DNA of 64,000 bases, from positions 3,100,001 to 3,164,000 of the forward strand of contig JAKGSH010000010.1 of NCBI GenBank assembly GCA_021568835.1, in the 5' to 3' direction. This DNA comes from Streptomyces sp. Tue 6430 (GTDB taxonomy: Bacteria > Actinomycetota > Actinomycetes > Streptomycetales > Streptomycetaceae). A program made the position numbers and the translations under genes. The notes below the pieces were generated by a model. That model was not told the origin of the DNA, did no database searches, and saw only the letters and a program-made list of their open reading frames with translations. Shown here piece by piece: positions 34,381 to 41,737 of the stretch (the stretch's first letter is position 1; each line of letters begins with the position of its first letter).

Positions 34381-34408
34381 CGTTCCGAACGTCGCGCAAG
34401 CGATGAAT

Positions 34409-34422
34409 GTTTCACGTGAAAC
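34409..34422. other. parS site
   Basis: Exact GTTTCACGTGAAAC between the convergent trxA and acetyltransferase genes, one base before a terminator stem. Confidence 0.94.
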
Positions 34423-34423
34423 A

Positions 34424-34457
34424 CAAGTGGGCCGACCCGAAAGGGTCGGCCCACTTG
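34424..34457. terminator. Bidirectional terminator after trxA
   Basis: Perfect 15-bp stem (CAAGTGGGCCGACCC / GGGTCGGCCCACTTG) with loop GAAA, serving trxA and the convergent acetyltransferase. Confidence 0.92.
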
Positions 34458-34474
34458 CTTGTCCGGAGAGCCGA

Positions 34475-35092
34475 TCACAGCGGTCGCAGTGCTGGCTCCT
34501 TCTGCACGGCACCCAGAAGCCGGTCGAGCGCCATCTCCACATCTTCCTTCCACGAGAGGGTGGTGCGCAGTTCCAACCGCAACCGTGGGTGAGAAGGATG
34601 CGGCCGAACCGTCTTGAAGCCCACCGCCAGCAGATGGTCGGCCGGAAGAAGGCAGGCCGGATCCTTCCAGCGGGCGTCACCGAACGCCTCGATCGCTTTG
34701 AAGCCCCGGCGCAGCAGATCCTTGGCAACCGTCTGCACCATCACCCGGCCGAGCCCTTGGCCCTGATAGCCCGGCACGATGAACGCGGTCATCAGCTGTA
34801 CGGCGTCGGGGGAGACGGGGCTCGTGGGAAACGCCGTCGAGCGGGGAACGTACGCGGGCGGAGCGTAGAGCACATAGCCCACCGGGAGGTCATCGACGTA
34901 AACGACCCTGCCGCAGGAGCCCCAGTCGAGCAGCACGGCGGAGATCCAGGCCTCTTTCTCCATCGCCGTCGTGCCTGTCCTCAAAGCTGCCTCACCGCTG
35001 ACGGGGTCCAGCTCCCAAAAGACACATGAGCGGCAGCGCTGGGGAAGATCCTGAAGGTTGTCCAGTGTGAGCGGTACGAGCCGACGCCCCAT
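34475..35092 (-). CDS. GNAT-family acetyltransferase (parAB-trx neighbour)
   Basis: 205 residues from ATG 35092 (GAGGATC upstream). It begins with a conserved short region containing RCRSCVFWELDP, then a GNAT core with AFIVPGYQGQGLGRVMVQTVAKDLLRRGF as the acetyl-CoA loop, and a C-terminal segment HPRLRLELRTTLSWKEDVE. This gene occupies the same place between trxA and parB throughout Streptomyces; the substrate is unknown. The frame continues to 35362, but that part overlaps the parB terminator and is not coding-like. Confidence 0.82.
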   Translation of the reverse strand: MGRRLVPLTLDNLQDLPQRCRSCVFWELDPVSGEAALRTGTTAMEKEAWISAVLLDWGSCGRVVYVDDLPVGYVLYAPPAYVPRSTAFPTSPVSPDAVQLMTAFIVPGYQGQGLGRVMVQTVAKDLLRRGFKAIEAFGDARWKDPACLLPADHLLAVGFKTVRPHPSHPRLRLELRTTLSWKEDVEMALDRLLGAVQKEPALRPL

Positions 35093-35332
35093 GAAGGCTG
35101 ATCCTCGCTTCCTTCGCCCGCGGCACCGCGAGCGGCTGTCAGAGCGCTGCGTTGCCTGAGCAGGCCGCCGACGAACCCGCCGACCGGACCGATACCCACG
35201 GCCGTGCTCCTCAGTCCGGCCTGGTTCATCCTCCGCGCGGCCCCACCTGCCGCTCGGAGGGGCCATCAGATGGTTATTGCCCCAGCTTCTCGCATCGTAT
35301 CCACGAGGCGATTCTCTCGACACCGGGTGAAA

Positions 35333-35383
35333 GCAAAGAGCGAGCCGTGCCCCCGTACGCAACGGAGGAGACTCGCTCTTTGC
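35333..35383 (-). terminator. Terminator of the parAB operon
   Basis: 12-bp perfect stem GCAAAGAGCGAG / CTCGCTCTTTGC with a 27-base loop, 37 bp beyond the parB stop. The rest of the 327-bp gap up to the acetyltransferase start holds nothing else I can name, other than room for that gene's promoter. Confidence 0.7.
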
Positions 35384-35419
35384 AGTCGGCGGGTATGGGT
35401 GACCCTGCCGGAGAAAGGT

Positions 35420-36520
35420 TCAGTCGTCCGCTTCCTCGGACTCACCCTCCACGAGGCCCTTCTGAAGAACGGGTCCTTCGCCGGGAGCCAGACTGTCGAG
35501 AATCCGCTCGAGGTCCTCCATGGAGGCGAATTCGACGGTGATCTTGCCCTTCTTCTGCCCCAGGTCGACCTTGACCCGCGTCTCGAAGCGGTCCGAGAGC
35601 CGAGTGGCGAGGTCGGACAGCGCCGGTGACACCCGGCCTCCGGCGCGGGGTCCCTTGGAACGCTGCGGGGTCTGGGGGCGCGATCCCATGAGGGTCACGA
35701 TCTCTTCGACCGCCCGCACGGACAGTCCCTCCGCCACGATGCGGTGGGCCAGCCGGTCCTGCTCCTCCGAGTCGTCGACGGAGAGCAGAGCCCGCGCGTG
35801 GCCGGCCGAGAGCACACCGGCCGCCACCCGGCGCTGGACTGCCGGCGAGAGCTTCAGCAGCCGCAGCGTGTTGGAGACCTGAGGCCGTGAGCGTCCGATC
35901 CGGTCCGCCAGCTGGTCGTGGGTGCAGTTGAAGTCCTTCAGCAACTGGTCGTAGGCGGCAGCCTCCTCCAGCGGGTTCAGCTGAGCCCGGTGGAGGTTCT
36001 CCAGCAGCGCGTCCAGAAGGAGCTTTTCGTCGTCCGTTGCTCGGACGATCGCCGGGATCGCCTCCAGGCCCGCCTCACGGCAGGCCCGCCAGCGCCGCTC
36101 GCCCATGATCAGCTCGTAGCGCGAGGGCCCGGTCTGCCGTACGACGACCGGCTGGAGGAGACCGACCTCCTTGATGGAGGTGATCAGCTCCTGAAGCGCA
36201 TCCTCGTCGAAGACCTCGCGCGGCTGGCGCGGGTTCGGGGTGATGAAGTCGAGCGGGAGTTCCGCGAAGTGGGCGCCCAGGGGCGGTGACGGAACGTCCG
36301 CCGCACCGTTCGCCGAGGGCTCCTCGGTTTCACGTGGAACAAGCGGCAGCGTGGCCACCTTCGCCGCGGCTACCCCACGGTCGGTCGCCAGAGCCGGAAG
36401 ACCGGCGGAAGTCGTGGGGGTTCCACCTCCCATCGCGGTCTGCGCCGGTGTCCTCTCCGTTGGGGCAGCAGGGATCAGTGCGCCGAGACCACGGCCCAGC
36501 CCTCTCCGTCGATCACTCAC
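35420..36520 (-). CDS. parB: Chromosome partitioning protein ParB
   Basis: 366 residues. N-terminal RGLGRGLGALIP (ParA-interacting tip), ParB CTP-binding domain with LDFITPNPRQPREVFDEDALQEL and GERRWRACREA (140-150, the CTP site), HTH parS-reading domain with LADRIGRSRPQVSNTLRLLKLSP, and the C-terminal dimerisation domain. It clamps on parS and spreads to form the segregation complex, acting with ParA during sporulation. Its start overlaps the parA stop by 4 bp (ATGA). A one-mismatch parS lies in its own N-terminal coding region, translated as VPRET. Confidence 0.96.
   Translation of the reverse strand: MSDRRRGLGRGLGALIPAAPTERTPAQTAMGGGTPTTSAGLPALATDRGVAAAKVATLPLVPRETEEPSANGAADVPSPPLGAHFAELPLDFITPNPRQPREVFDEDALQELITSIKEVGLLQPVVVRQTGPSRYELIMGERRWRACREAGLEAIPAIVRATDDEKLLLDALLENLHRAQLNPLEEAAAYDQLLKDFNCTHDQLADRIGRSRPQVSNTLRLLKLSPAVQRRVAAGVLSAGHARALLSVDDSEEQDRLAHRIVAEGLSVRAVEEIVTLMGSRPQTPQRSKGPRAGGRVSPALSDLATRLSDRFETRVKVDLGQKKGKITVEFASMEDLERILDSLAPGEGPVLQKGLVEGESEEADD
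36327..36340. other. parS site (one mismatch) within parB
   Basis: GTTTCACGTGGAAC, the same variant as at 362-375, in the 5' part of the parB coding region. Confidence 0.8.
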
Positions 36521-37587
36521 TGCGTCCCCTCCATGGTCGGGTTGTTCTGAGCGCCGATATGGGCATGCGTGCCGTCATAGCTGACGCCGACGCCCCTCAG
36601 CGCGATCTCTCGGGCTGCTTCAAGGTAGGACAGGGCACCGCTCGATCCAGGATCGTAGGTCAGCACCGTCTGGCCGTAGCTCGGCGCTTCGGAGATACGG
36701 ACCGAGCGGGGAATGCTCGTCCGCAGCACCTCGTCGCCGAAGTGGGTGCGCACCTCCTCGGCGACCTGCGACGCGAGGCGCGTCCGGCCGTCGTACATGG
36801 TGAGCAGGATGGTCGACACATGGAGGGTGGGGTTGAGATGACCTCGCACCAGGTCGACGTTGCGCAGCAGCTGCCCCAGTCCCTCCAGTGCGTAGTACTC
36901 GCACTGAATCGGGATGAGAACCTCCTGGCCGGCGACCAGCGCATTGACCGTCAGGAGGCCGAGCGAGGGTGGACAGTCGATGAGGACATAATCCAGCGGT
37001 TGCTCGTACGCCTGGATGGCTCGCTCGAGCCGGCTTTCGCGCGCCACCAACGACACGAGTTCGATCTCCGCACCGGCGAGATCGATCGTGGCGGGAGCGC
37101 AGAAGAGGCCTTCGACATCGGGGACCGGCTGGACCACTTCCGCCAAGGGGCGGCTCTCGACCAGCACGTCGTAGATGGACGGAACTTCGGCGTGATGGTC
37201 GATCCCGAGCGCGGTGGAGGCATTGCCCTGTGGGTCGAGGTCGATCACCAGAACACGGCCACCGTGCAGGGCCAGCGATGCGGCAAGGTTGACGGTCGTC
37301 GTCGTCTTGCCCACGCCGCCCTTCTGATTGGCTACCACGATGATGCGGGTCTGCTCGGGCCGCGGCAGGCCTTCACCTGCGCGACCGAGAGCCTCTACCG
37401 CCAGCTGGGCAGCACGACCGATCGGAGTGTCGTCCATCGGAGGCGGTGTTTCACGTGAAACATCTTCCCCCATCGACTCGGTACGGGGACCGGGGACCGG
37501 ATCGGTCATCGGTCCCGCGATGTTGGCGTCGGACCGCAAGGATTCACTCTCCTCGACTTCAGGCTCGCAGTGCACAGAGCCTCCCAT
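36517..37587 (-). CDS. parA: Chromosome partitioning ATPase ParA
   Basis: 356 residues from ATG 37587. The deviant Walker A is KGGVGKTTTTVNLA (K89-T97), Walker A' VIDLDPQGNAS and Walker B DYVLIDCPPSLG. It polymerises on DNA and organises ParB complexes in sporulating hyphae. The start is not certain: the frame is open to a GTG at 37761, but that extension has weak third-base GC bias and would overlap a parS; 37587 gives the normal family length. The residues VSRET at 43-47 are encoded by a parS site. Co-transcribed and translationally coupled with parB. Confidence 0.93.
   Translation of the reverse strand: MGGSVHCEPEVEESESLRSDANIAGPMTDPVPGPRTESMGEDVSRETPPPMDDTPIGRAAQLAVEALGRAGEGLPRPEQTRIIVVANQKGGVGKTTTTVNLAASLALHGGRVLVIDLDPQGNASTALGIDHHAEVPSIYDVLVESRPLAEVVQPVPDVEGLFCAPATIDLAGAEIELVSLVARESRLERAIQAYEQPLDYVLIDCPPSLGLLTVNALVAGQEVLIPIQCEYYALEGLGQLLRNVDLVRGHLNPTLHVSTILLTMYDGRTRLASQVAEEVRTHFGDEVLRTSIPRSVRISEAPSYGQTVLTYDPGSSGALSYLEAAREIALRGVGVSYDGTHAHIGAQNNPTMEGTQ
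37448..37461. other. parS site within parA
   Basis: Exact GTTTCACGTGAAAC in the 5' part of parA, encoding VSRET in the disordered N-terminal tail. Confidence 0.94.
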
Positions 37588-37745
37588 GCCTTCGGGGTCA
37601 TGAACCAGTGAGGCCTGGTCTTCTGTGGAGAAATCCACCTCTGTGGACATCTCCGCCCCACTGACGAGTGAGCCGAGAGGCTTCCGATCGCGAGGTTCGG
37701 CCGCAGCGCGTCCGCGACTGATGATGCCGTGCAGCAATGAGCGAG

Positions 37746-37759
37746 GTTTCACGTGAAAC
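37746..37759. other. parS site upstream of parA
   Basis: Exact GTTTCACGTGAAAC in the gap between rsmG and parA, so ParB binding here could affect parAB transcription. It is the parS copy nearest to dnaA in this window, about 4 kb away. Confidence 0.94.
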
Positions 37760-37852
37760 ACGATGCACAGCGCCTGCGACCGAACTGCCGCGACACTCCG
37801 TCATGCGTAGGTTGGGCAGCTTGTGTGGAGTACGACTGTTCTGAGGTCCGGA

Positions 37853-38569
37853 TCAGCGACGCCGACGCGTGCGGCCTGTCCGGGCCGCCTTGGCGCGCTT
37901 CGCGGCGAACCTCACACCGCCGGGGCTCTCCCCGACCTCGACCCGCACGACCGTGGAGAGCGGATCGACCACTCCCTCGCCGACGTGGAGGATCGACGTG
38001 CTCACCGCGCCGAGCTTGCTCAGCGCGGTGGCGGCGCTCTTCAGCTCCTCCTCGGCGGTGTCTCCCTTCAGCGCGAGCATCTCCCCGTAGGGGCGCAGCA
38101 GCGGAATGCCCCAGGCGGCCAGGCGATCCAAGGGGGCGACGGCGCGGGCGGTCACGACATGGACTGGCGGCAGCTTGCCCATGACCTCTTCGGCGCGGCC
38201 GCGCACGACGGTCACATGGTCCAGGCCGAGAAGCTCGACGACCTCGGTCAGGAAGTTGGTGCGTCGCAGGAGCGGCTCCAGGAGGGTGATCTTCAGATCC
38301 TCCCGAACCAGGGCCAGGGGGATGCCGGGCAGGCCCGCACCGGATCCGACGTCGCAGATCGTCACGTCCTCGGGCACGGCTTCGGAGAGCACCGCGCAGT
38401 TCAGGATGTGCCTCTCCCACAGCCGGGGCACTTCTCGCGGGCCGATGAGCCCGCGTTGTACACCTGCCTCTGCCAGGAGCTCGGCGTACCGGACCGCATC
38501 CGCGAAGCGATCACCGAATACCTCGCGTGCTTGCTCGGGCGCAGGGGGGAGTTCCGCTGCCTCCGTCAC
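37853..38569 (-). CDS. rsmG: 16S rRNA (guanine-N7) methyltransferase RsmG (GidB)
   Basis: 238 residues from GTG 38569, preceded by GGAAGGA. SAM-binding motif CDVGSGAGLPGIPLAL, then VRGRAEEV and a VTARAVAPLDRLAAW segment typical of GidB. It methylates a 16S rRNA guanine (G527 in E. coli numbering); loss gives low-level streptomycin resistance. The C terminus is Lys/Arg-rich (AAKRAKAARTGRTRRRR), characteristic of the Streptomyces form. ATG 38593 is an alternative start. It lies between jag and parA, with a terminator after jag. Confidence 0.94.
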   Translation of the reverse strand: MTEAAELPPAPEQAREVFGDRFADAVRYAELLAEAGVQRGLIGPREVPRLWERHILNCAVLSEAVPEDVTICDVGSGAGLPGIPLALVREDLKITLLEPLLRRTNFLTEVVELLGLDHVTVVRGRAEEVMGKLPPVHVVTARAVAPLDRLAAWGIPLLRPYGEMLALKGDTAEEELKSAATALSKLGAVSTSILHVGEGVVDPLSTVVRVEVGESPGGVRFAAKRAKAARTGRTRRRR

Positions 38570-38637
38570 GGGGACCGTCCTTCCGTACCGCATCGACGCG
38601 TTCCGCGCCGACCACCAGAACCACCAGGCTGACAAAG

Positions 38638-38670
38638 ACCGGCCCCGCCTGCGCCGCAGACGGGGCCGGT
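38638..38670 (-). terminator. Terminator after jag
   Basis: Perfect 10-bp stem ACCGGCCCCG / CGGGGCCGGT with a 13-base loop, 17 bp past the jag stop. It separates the rpmH-to-jag run from rsmG-parAB. Confidence 0.75.
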
Positions 38671-38687
38671 GATACGTGCGTACTGAA

Positions 38688-39200
38688 TCAGTTGGGCAGT
38701 ACGACGACGAAGCGCTGCGGCTCCTCGCCCTCGGACTCGCTGCGCAGACCGGCTGCCTTGACCGCGTCGTGGACGACCTTGCGCTCGAAGGGCGTCATCG
38801 GGTTCAGCTTGACCGGCTCACCGCTGTTCTTCGCGTCGATCGCGGCCTTGGCACCCAGCTCGGAGAGCTCGGTGCGCTTCTTGGCCCGGTAGCCGGCGAT
38901 GTCCAACATCAGTCGGCTGCGGTCGCCGGTCTCCCGGTGCACGGCAAGACGCGTCAGCTCCTGCAGTGCCTCCAGTACCTCGCCGTCCCGGCCGACGAGC
39001 TTGTACAGGTCTCGGCCGCCCGTGTCACTGATGATCGACACCGAAGCGCGGTCGGCCTCGACATCCATGTCGATGTCGCCGTCGAGGTCGGCGATGTCCA
39101 GCAGACCCTCGAGGTAGTCCGCCGCGATCTCGCCCTCCTGCTCCAGGCGGGTCAGGGTGTCTGCACCCTCGGCGGCGGCGGAGGTGGTGCCTTCCGTCAC
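38688..39200 (-). CDS. jag: Jag/KhpB-type RNA-binding protein (KH-R3H)
   Basis: 170 residues from GTG 39200 (AAGGAG upstream). It has a KH-like domain (VSIISDTGGRDLYKLVGRDGEVLEALQELTRLAV) followed by an R3H domain (SRLMLDIAGYRAKKRTELSELG...MTPFERKVVHDAV). The Jag-N domain of Firmicutes is absent. It is thought to bind RNA and is always found beside yidC (spoIIIJ). Part of the rpmH-rnpA-yidD-yidC-jag run, 15 bp after yidC. Confidence 0.92.
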   Translation of the reverse strand: MTEGTTSAAAEGADTLTRLEQEGEIAADYLEGLLDIADLDGDIDMDVEADRASVSIISDTGGRDLYKLVGRDGEVLEALQELTRLAVHRETGDRSRLMLDIAGYRAKKRTELSELGAKAAIDAKNSGEPVKLNPMTPFERKVVHDAVKAAGLRSESEGEEPQRFVVVLPN

Positions 39201-39215
39201 GGGATGAGCTCCTTC

Positions 39216-40475
39216 TTACTTCTTGGACGGGGACTTGGGGCGCTGCGGGCCACCCTTGCGCTGCCCGGACTGGGCCCTGCTGCGGCCACCGGAGCCGGTC
39301 TTCGGCTTGGGGGCACCGGCAGGCTTGGCGTCCTGCGGCTCGTCGGACTTCGTCAGCGAGGTGGGCTCGCCGGCCGGCTTCGTGGTTCCGGACTGGCGCT
39401 GGGCCTTGGTCTGGCGCTTGGGCTGCTGCCGCCGGGCCGTGGCCGTCGTGGCCTCGCCGTCCTCGGTGAGGGTGGCGGTCTGGGCCTCACCCTTCGCGAC
39501 GGTGCCGTCGGGCTGGGCCGCGAAGCCCGCCTTGTTCAGACCGTTGATGAACTTGCGCTCGTAGTCGTTGCGGTCACGGCCCTTGGCCACGATCGCCTTG
39601 ACGATGGCCTTCTGACCGCGGCTGCGCGTCTTGCCGTGGTGCGTGACCTGCTTGTACAGGCGCTCCAGGTAGGCGCCCTGAGCCTTGGAGCCGGGGGTCG
39701 GGTTGTTGCGGATGACGTACATCTGCTGGCCCATGGTCCACACGTTGGTGGTCAGCCAGTAGACGAGGACACCGACCGGGAAGTTGATGCCGAAGACGGC
39801 GAACATGACGGGGAAGACGTACATCAGCATCTTCTGCTGCTGCATGAAAGGCGTCTTCACCGTGGTGTCGACATTCTTCGTCATCAGCTGGCGCTGCGTG
39901 AAGAACTGCGAGGCCGACATCATGACGATCATGATCGCGGTGACGATGCGGACGGTGGTCAGCGAGGCATCGAGCGCCGCGACGTCGGAGGAGCTGTCAG
40001 TGAACTTCGCCGCCAGCGGGGCGCCGAAGATGTGCGCCTTCTGGGCGCTCTGCAGCAAGCTCTCGTTGATGACACCGATGGTGTCGTTGTTCGCGATGCT
40101 GTTGAGCACGTGGTACAGCGCGAAGAAGAACGGGGACTGCGCCAGGATGGGAAGGCACGAGGAGAGCGGGTTGGTGCCCGTCTCCTTGTACAGCTTCATC
40201 ATCTCTTCGGACTGGCGCTGCTTGTCGTTCTTGTAGCGCTCCTGGATCTTCTTCATCTCGGGCTGCAGAGTCTGCATCGCCCGCGTCGCCTTGATCTGCT
40301 TCACGAAGAGCGGGATCAGGCAGATCCGGATGAGGATCACCAGGGACACGATGGACAGGCCCCAGGCCCACCCGGTGTCAGCACCGAAGAGGGCGCCGTA
40401 CACCTTGTGGAACTGGACGATGACCCAGGAGACGGGTGTGGTGATGAAACTGAAGAGGCTGGCAATCGTGTCCAC
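39216..40475 (-). CDS. yidC: Membrane protein insertase YidC
   Basis: 419 residues from GTG 40475 (AAGGAG upstream). Five membrane segments of the Oxa1/YidC core: near TIASLFSFITTPVSWVIVQFH, WGLSIVSLVILIRICLIPLF (with the conserved Arg in the groove), PFFFALYHVLNSI, TTVRIVTAIMIVMMS and LMYVFPVMFAVFGINFPVGVLVYWLTTNVWTM. The long basic C-terminal tail (about 140 residues, Lys/Arg/Gln/Pro rich) probably contacts ribosomes. It inserts membrane proteins alone or with SecYEG. yidD starts 3 bp upstream of it. Confidence 0.96.
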   Translation of the reverse strand: MDTIASLFSFITTPVSWVIVQFHKVYGALFGADTGWAWGLSIVSLVILIRICLIPLFVKQIKATRAMQTLQPEMKKIQERYKNDKQRQSEEMMKLYKETGTNPLSSCLPILAQSPFFFALYHVLNSIANNDTIGVINESLLQSAQKAHIFGAPLAAKFTDSSSDVAALDASLTTVRIVTAIMIVMMSASQFFTQRQLMTKNVDTTVKTPFMQQQKMLMYVFPVMFAVFGINFPVGVLVYWLTTNVWTMGQQMYVIRNNPTPGSKAQGAYLERLYKQVTHHGKTRSRGQKAIVKAIVAKGRDRNDYERKFINGLNKAGFAAQPDGTVAKGEAQTATLTEDGEATTATARRQQPKRQTKAQRQSGTTKPAGEPTSLTKSDEPQDAKPAGAPKPKTGSGGRSRAQSGQRKGGPQRPKSPSKK

Positions 40476-40478
40476 TAA

Positions 40479-40832
40479 TCATGCTCCTTGGGCATGGGAC
40501 GGGGTCTCTGCGGCCGGGCTCGGAGAAGGATTCTCTCCGGTGGCCGTTTCGGCGGCGGAGGGCCCGCCCTTGCGTGCGCGCCATGTGTTGCGCAGCATCT
40601 CGTGCCACCGCGGACGCTTGCGCGGCGGGACATGGTCCACGCCGCCGAGCGACCACGGATTGCATCGCAGGATGCGCCAGGCGGTGAGGGCCGTTCCCTT
40701 GATCGCACCGTGTCGGTCGATGGCCGTGTAGCCGTAGTGGGAGCACGACGGGTAGTACTTGCACACCGGCCCGAGCAGCGGGCTGATCGTCCACTGGTAG
40801 AGCTTGATCAAGGCCAGCAGCGGGTACTTCAT
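40479..40832 (-). CDS. yidD: Membrane protein insertion efficiency factor YidD
   Basis: 117 residues with the family core LIKLYQWTISPLLGPVCKYYPSCSHYGYTAI and LRCNPWSLGGVDHVP, including the conserved cysteines. A variable Pro/Ser-rich tail of about 35 residues follows. It is a small membrane-associated helper of the YidC/Sec route. Its start overlaps the end of rnpA by 4 bp and its stop lies next to yidC, so it belongs to the same operon. Confidence 0.94.
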   Translation of the reverse strand: MKYPLLALIKLYQWTISPLLGPVCKYYPSCSHYGYTAIDRHGAIKGTALTAWRILRCNPWSLGGVDHVPPRKRPRWHEMLRNTWRARKGGPSAAETATGENPSPSPAAETPSHAQGA

Positions 40833-41200
40833 CGCGCGCCCCCTCCTAGTAGCCGTTGAAGGGCGGCATCGAGGTCTTGGGCCAGCTGTGCGTGGTCGGC
40901 GTCACCCGCACCGGGCAGCGCCCGTACGACTACCAGGCTACCGGGGGGAAGAAGGGTGACTCGGTCACGCATCAGATGGCGCAGTCTGCGCTTCACCGTG
41001 TTGCGCACGACCGCTCCGCCCACGGCCTTGCTCACGACGAAACCCGCACGCGTCGGGGGAGCGCTCTCCCCAGGCGCGTGCGGGTCCGTTGCACCGCTTC
41101 GAAGGTGGACGACGAGGGTCGGGCGTCCTGCCCGACGACCCCGTCGTACCGCGGTCGCGAAGTCCTCGCGCCGCCTCAGCCGATGCTCGGTAGGCAGCAC
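40829..41200 (-). CDS. rnpA: Ribonuclease P protein component
   Basis: 123 residues from GTG 41200. N-terminal MLPTEHRLRRREDFATAVRRGRR, then the RNR signature region VVRNTVKRRLRHLMRD that contacts the RNase P RNA. It is needed for 5' maturation of tRNAs. The start lies 22 bp after rpmH, as in almost all bacteria; overlapped at the end by yidD. Confidence 0.95.
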   Translation of the reverse strand: MLPTEHRLRRREDFATAVRRGRRAGRPTLVVHLRSGATDPHAPGESAPPTRAGFVVSKAVGGAVVRNTVKRRLRHLMRDRVTLLPPGSLVVVRALPGAGDADHAQLAQDLDAALQRLLGGGAR

Positions 41201-41221
41201 GACGTCATGACCTGATCAGGC

Positions 41222-41359
41222 TCAGGCGGACAGGTTGGCGCGACCCTTGCTGCGGCGGTTCGCGAGAATCGCGCGGCCGGCACGGGTGCGCATCCGCAGG
41301 CGGAAGCCGTGGGTCTTGGCGCGACGACGGTTGTTCGGCTGGAAGGTGCGCTTGCTCAC
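41222..41359 (-). CDS. rpmH: 50S ribosomal protein L34
   Basis: 45 residues encoded from GTG 41359: MSKRTFQPNNRRRAKTHGF, then a run of basic residues ending GRANLSA. This is the normal length and sequence for actinobacterial L34, although too short to stand out as an ORF. It is first in the rpmH-rnpA-yidD-yidC-jag run and divergent from dnaA. Confidence 0.96.
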   Translation of the reverse strand: MSKRTFQPNNRRRAKTHGFRLRMRTRAGRAILANRRSKGRANLSA

Positions 41360-41580
41360 TCGGGGGCTCCAGAAATCAATCGGTGGTGGCGGGGTGCCGT
41401 CCTGGCTGTCACCGTGCGCCCACGAGGTAGCTCGCGGTCAACGCCCGAGTGCACCGCTTCCCGATCACCTGACGTGATCTGTGCCCATCGGAGGCAGGCG
41501 GCAGCAGCCATCGACAACTCGACCTGGTCACGGTACGCGCGGCTACGCCATCCGGTCAAACCGACGCCGGTCGGGGGACA

Positions 41581-41635
41581 CTGTCCACAGGCTGGGGACA
41601 ACAACTTGAACCGCAGCCGTCGGCCTGACTACCGT
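41581..41635 (+). promoter_or_regulatory. dnaA promoter region with DnaA boxes
   Basis: CTGTCCACA (41581) and TGGGGACAA (41593, reverse of TTGTCCCCA) are each one base from the DnaA box. Next to them are a candidate -35 TTGAAC (41606) and -10 TACCGT (41630) with an 18-base spacer, leaving a leader of about 95 bases before dnaA. This fits DnaA autoregulation. The other parts of the 378-bp rpmH-dnaA gap show nothing clear. Confidence 0.65.
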
Positions 41636-41737
41636 GGCTGAACTCCGATTCGTTCCTTTGTCCCTGCTCCCACCCGATGCGAATCCCCAACCGTCCCACC
41701 ATCACACGAACGTGGGACCCACGAGAGAGCGTGCCCT

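Noticed and set aside
37588..37761. GTG 37761 as the parA start
   Set aside because: The extra 58 codons have weak third-base bias and would begin inside a parS; ATG 37587 gives the normal length. Not excluded.
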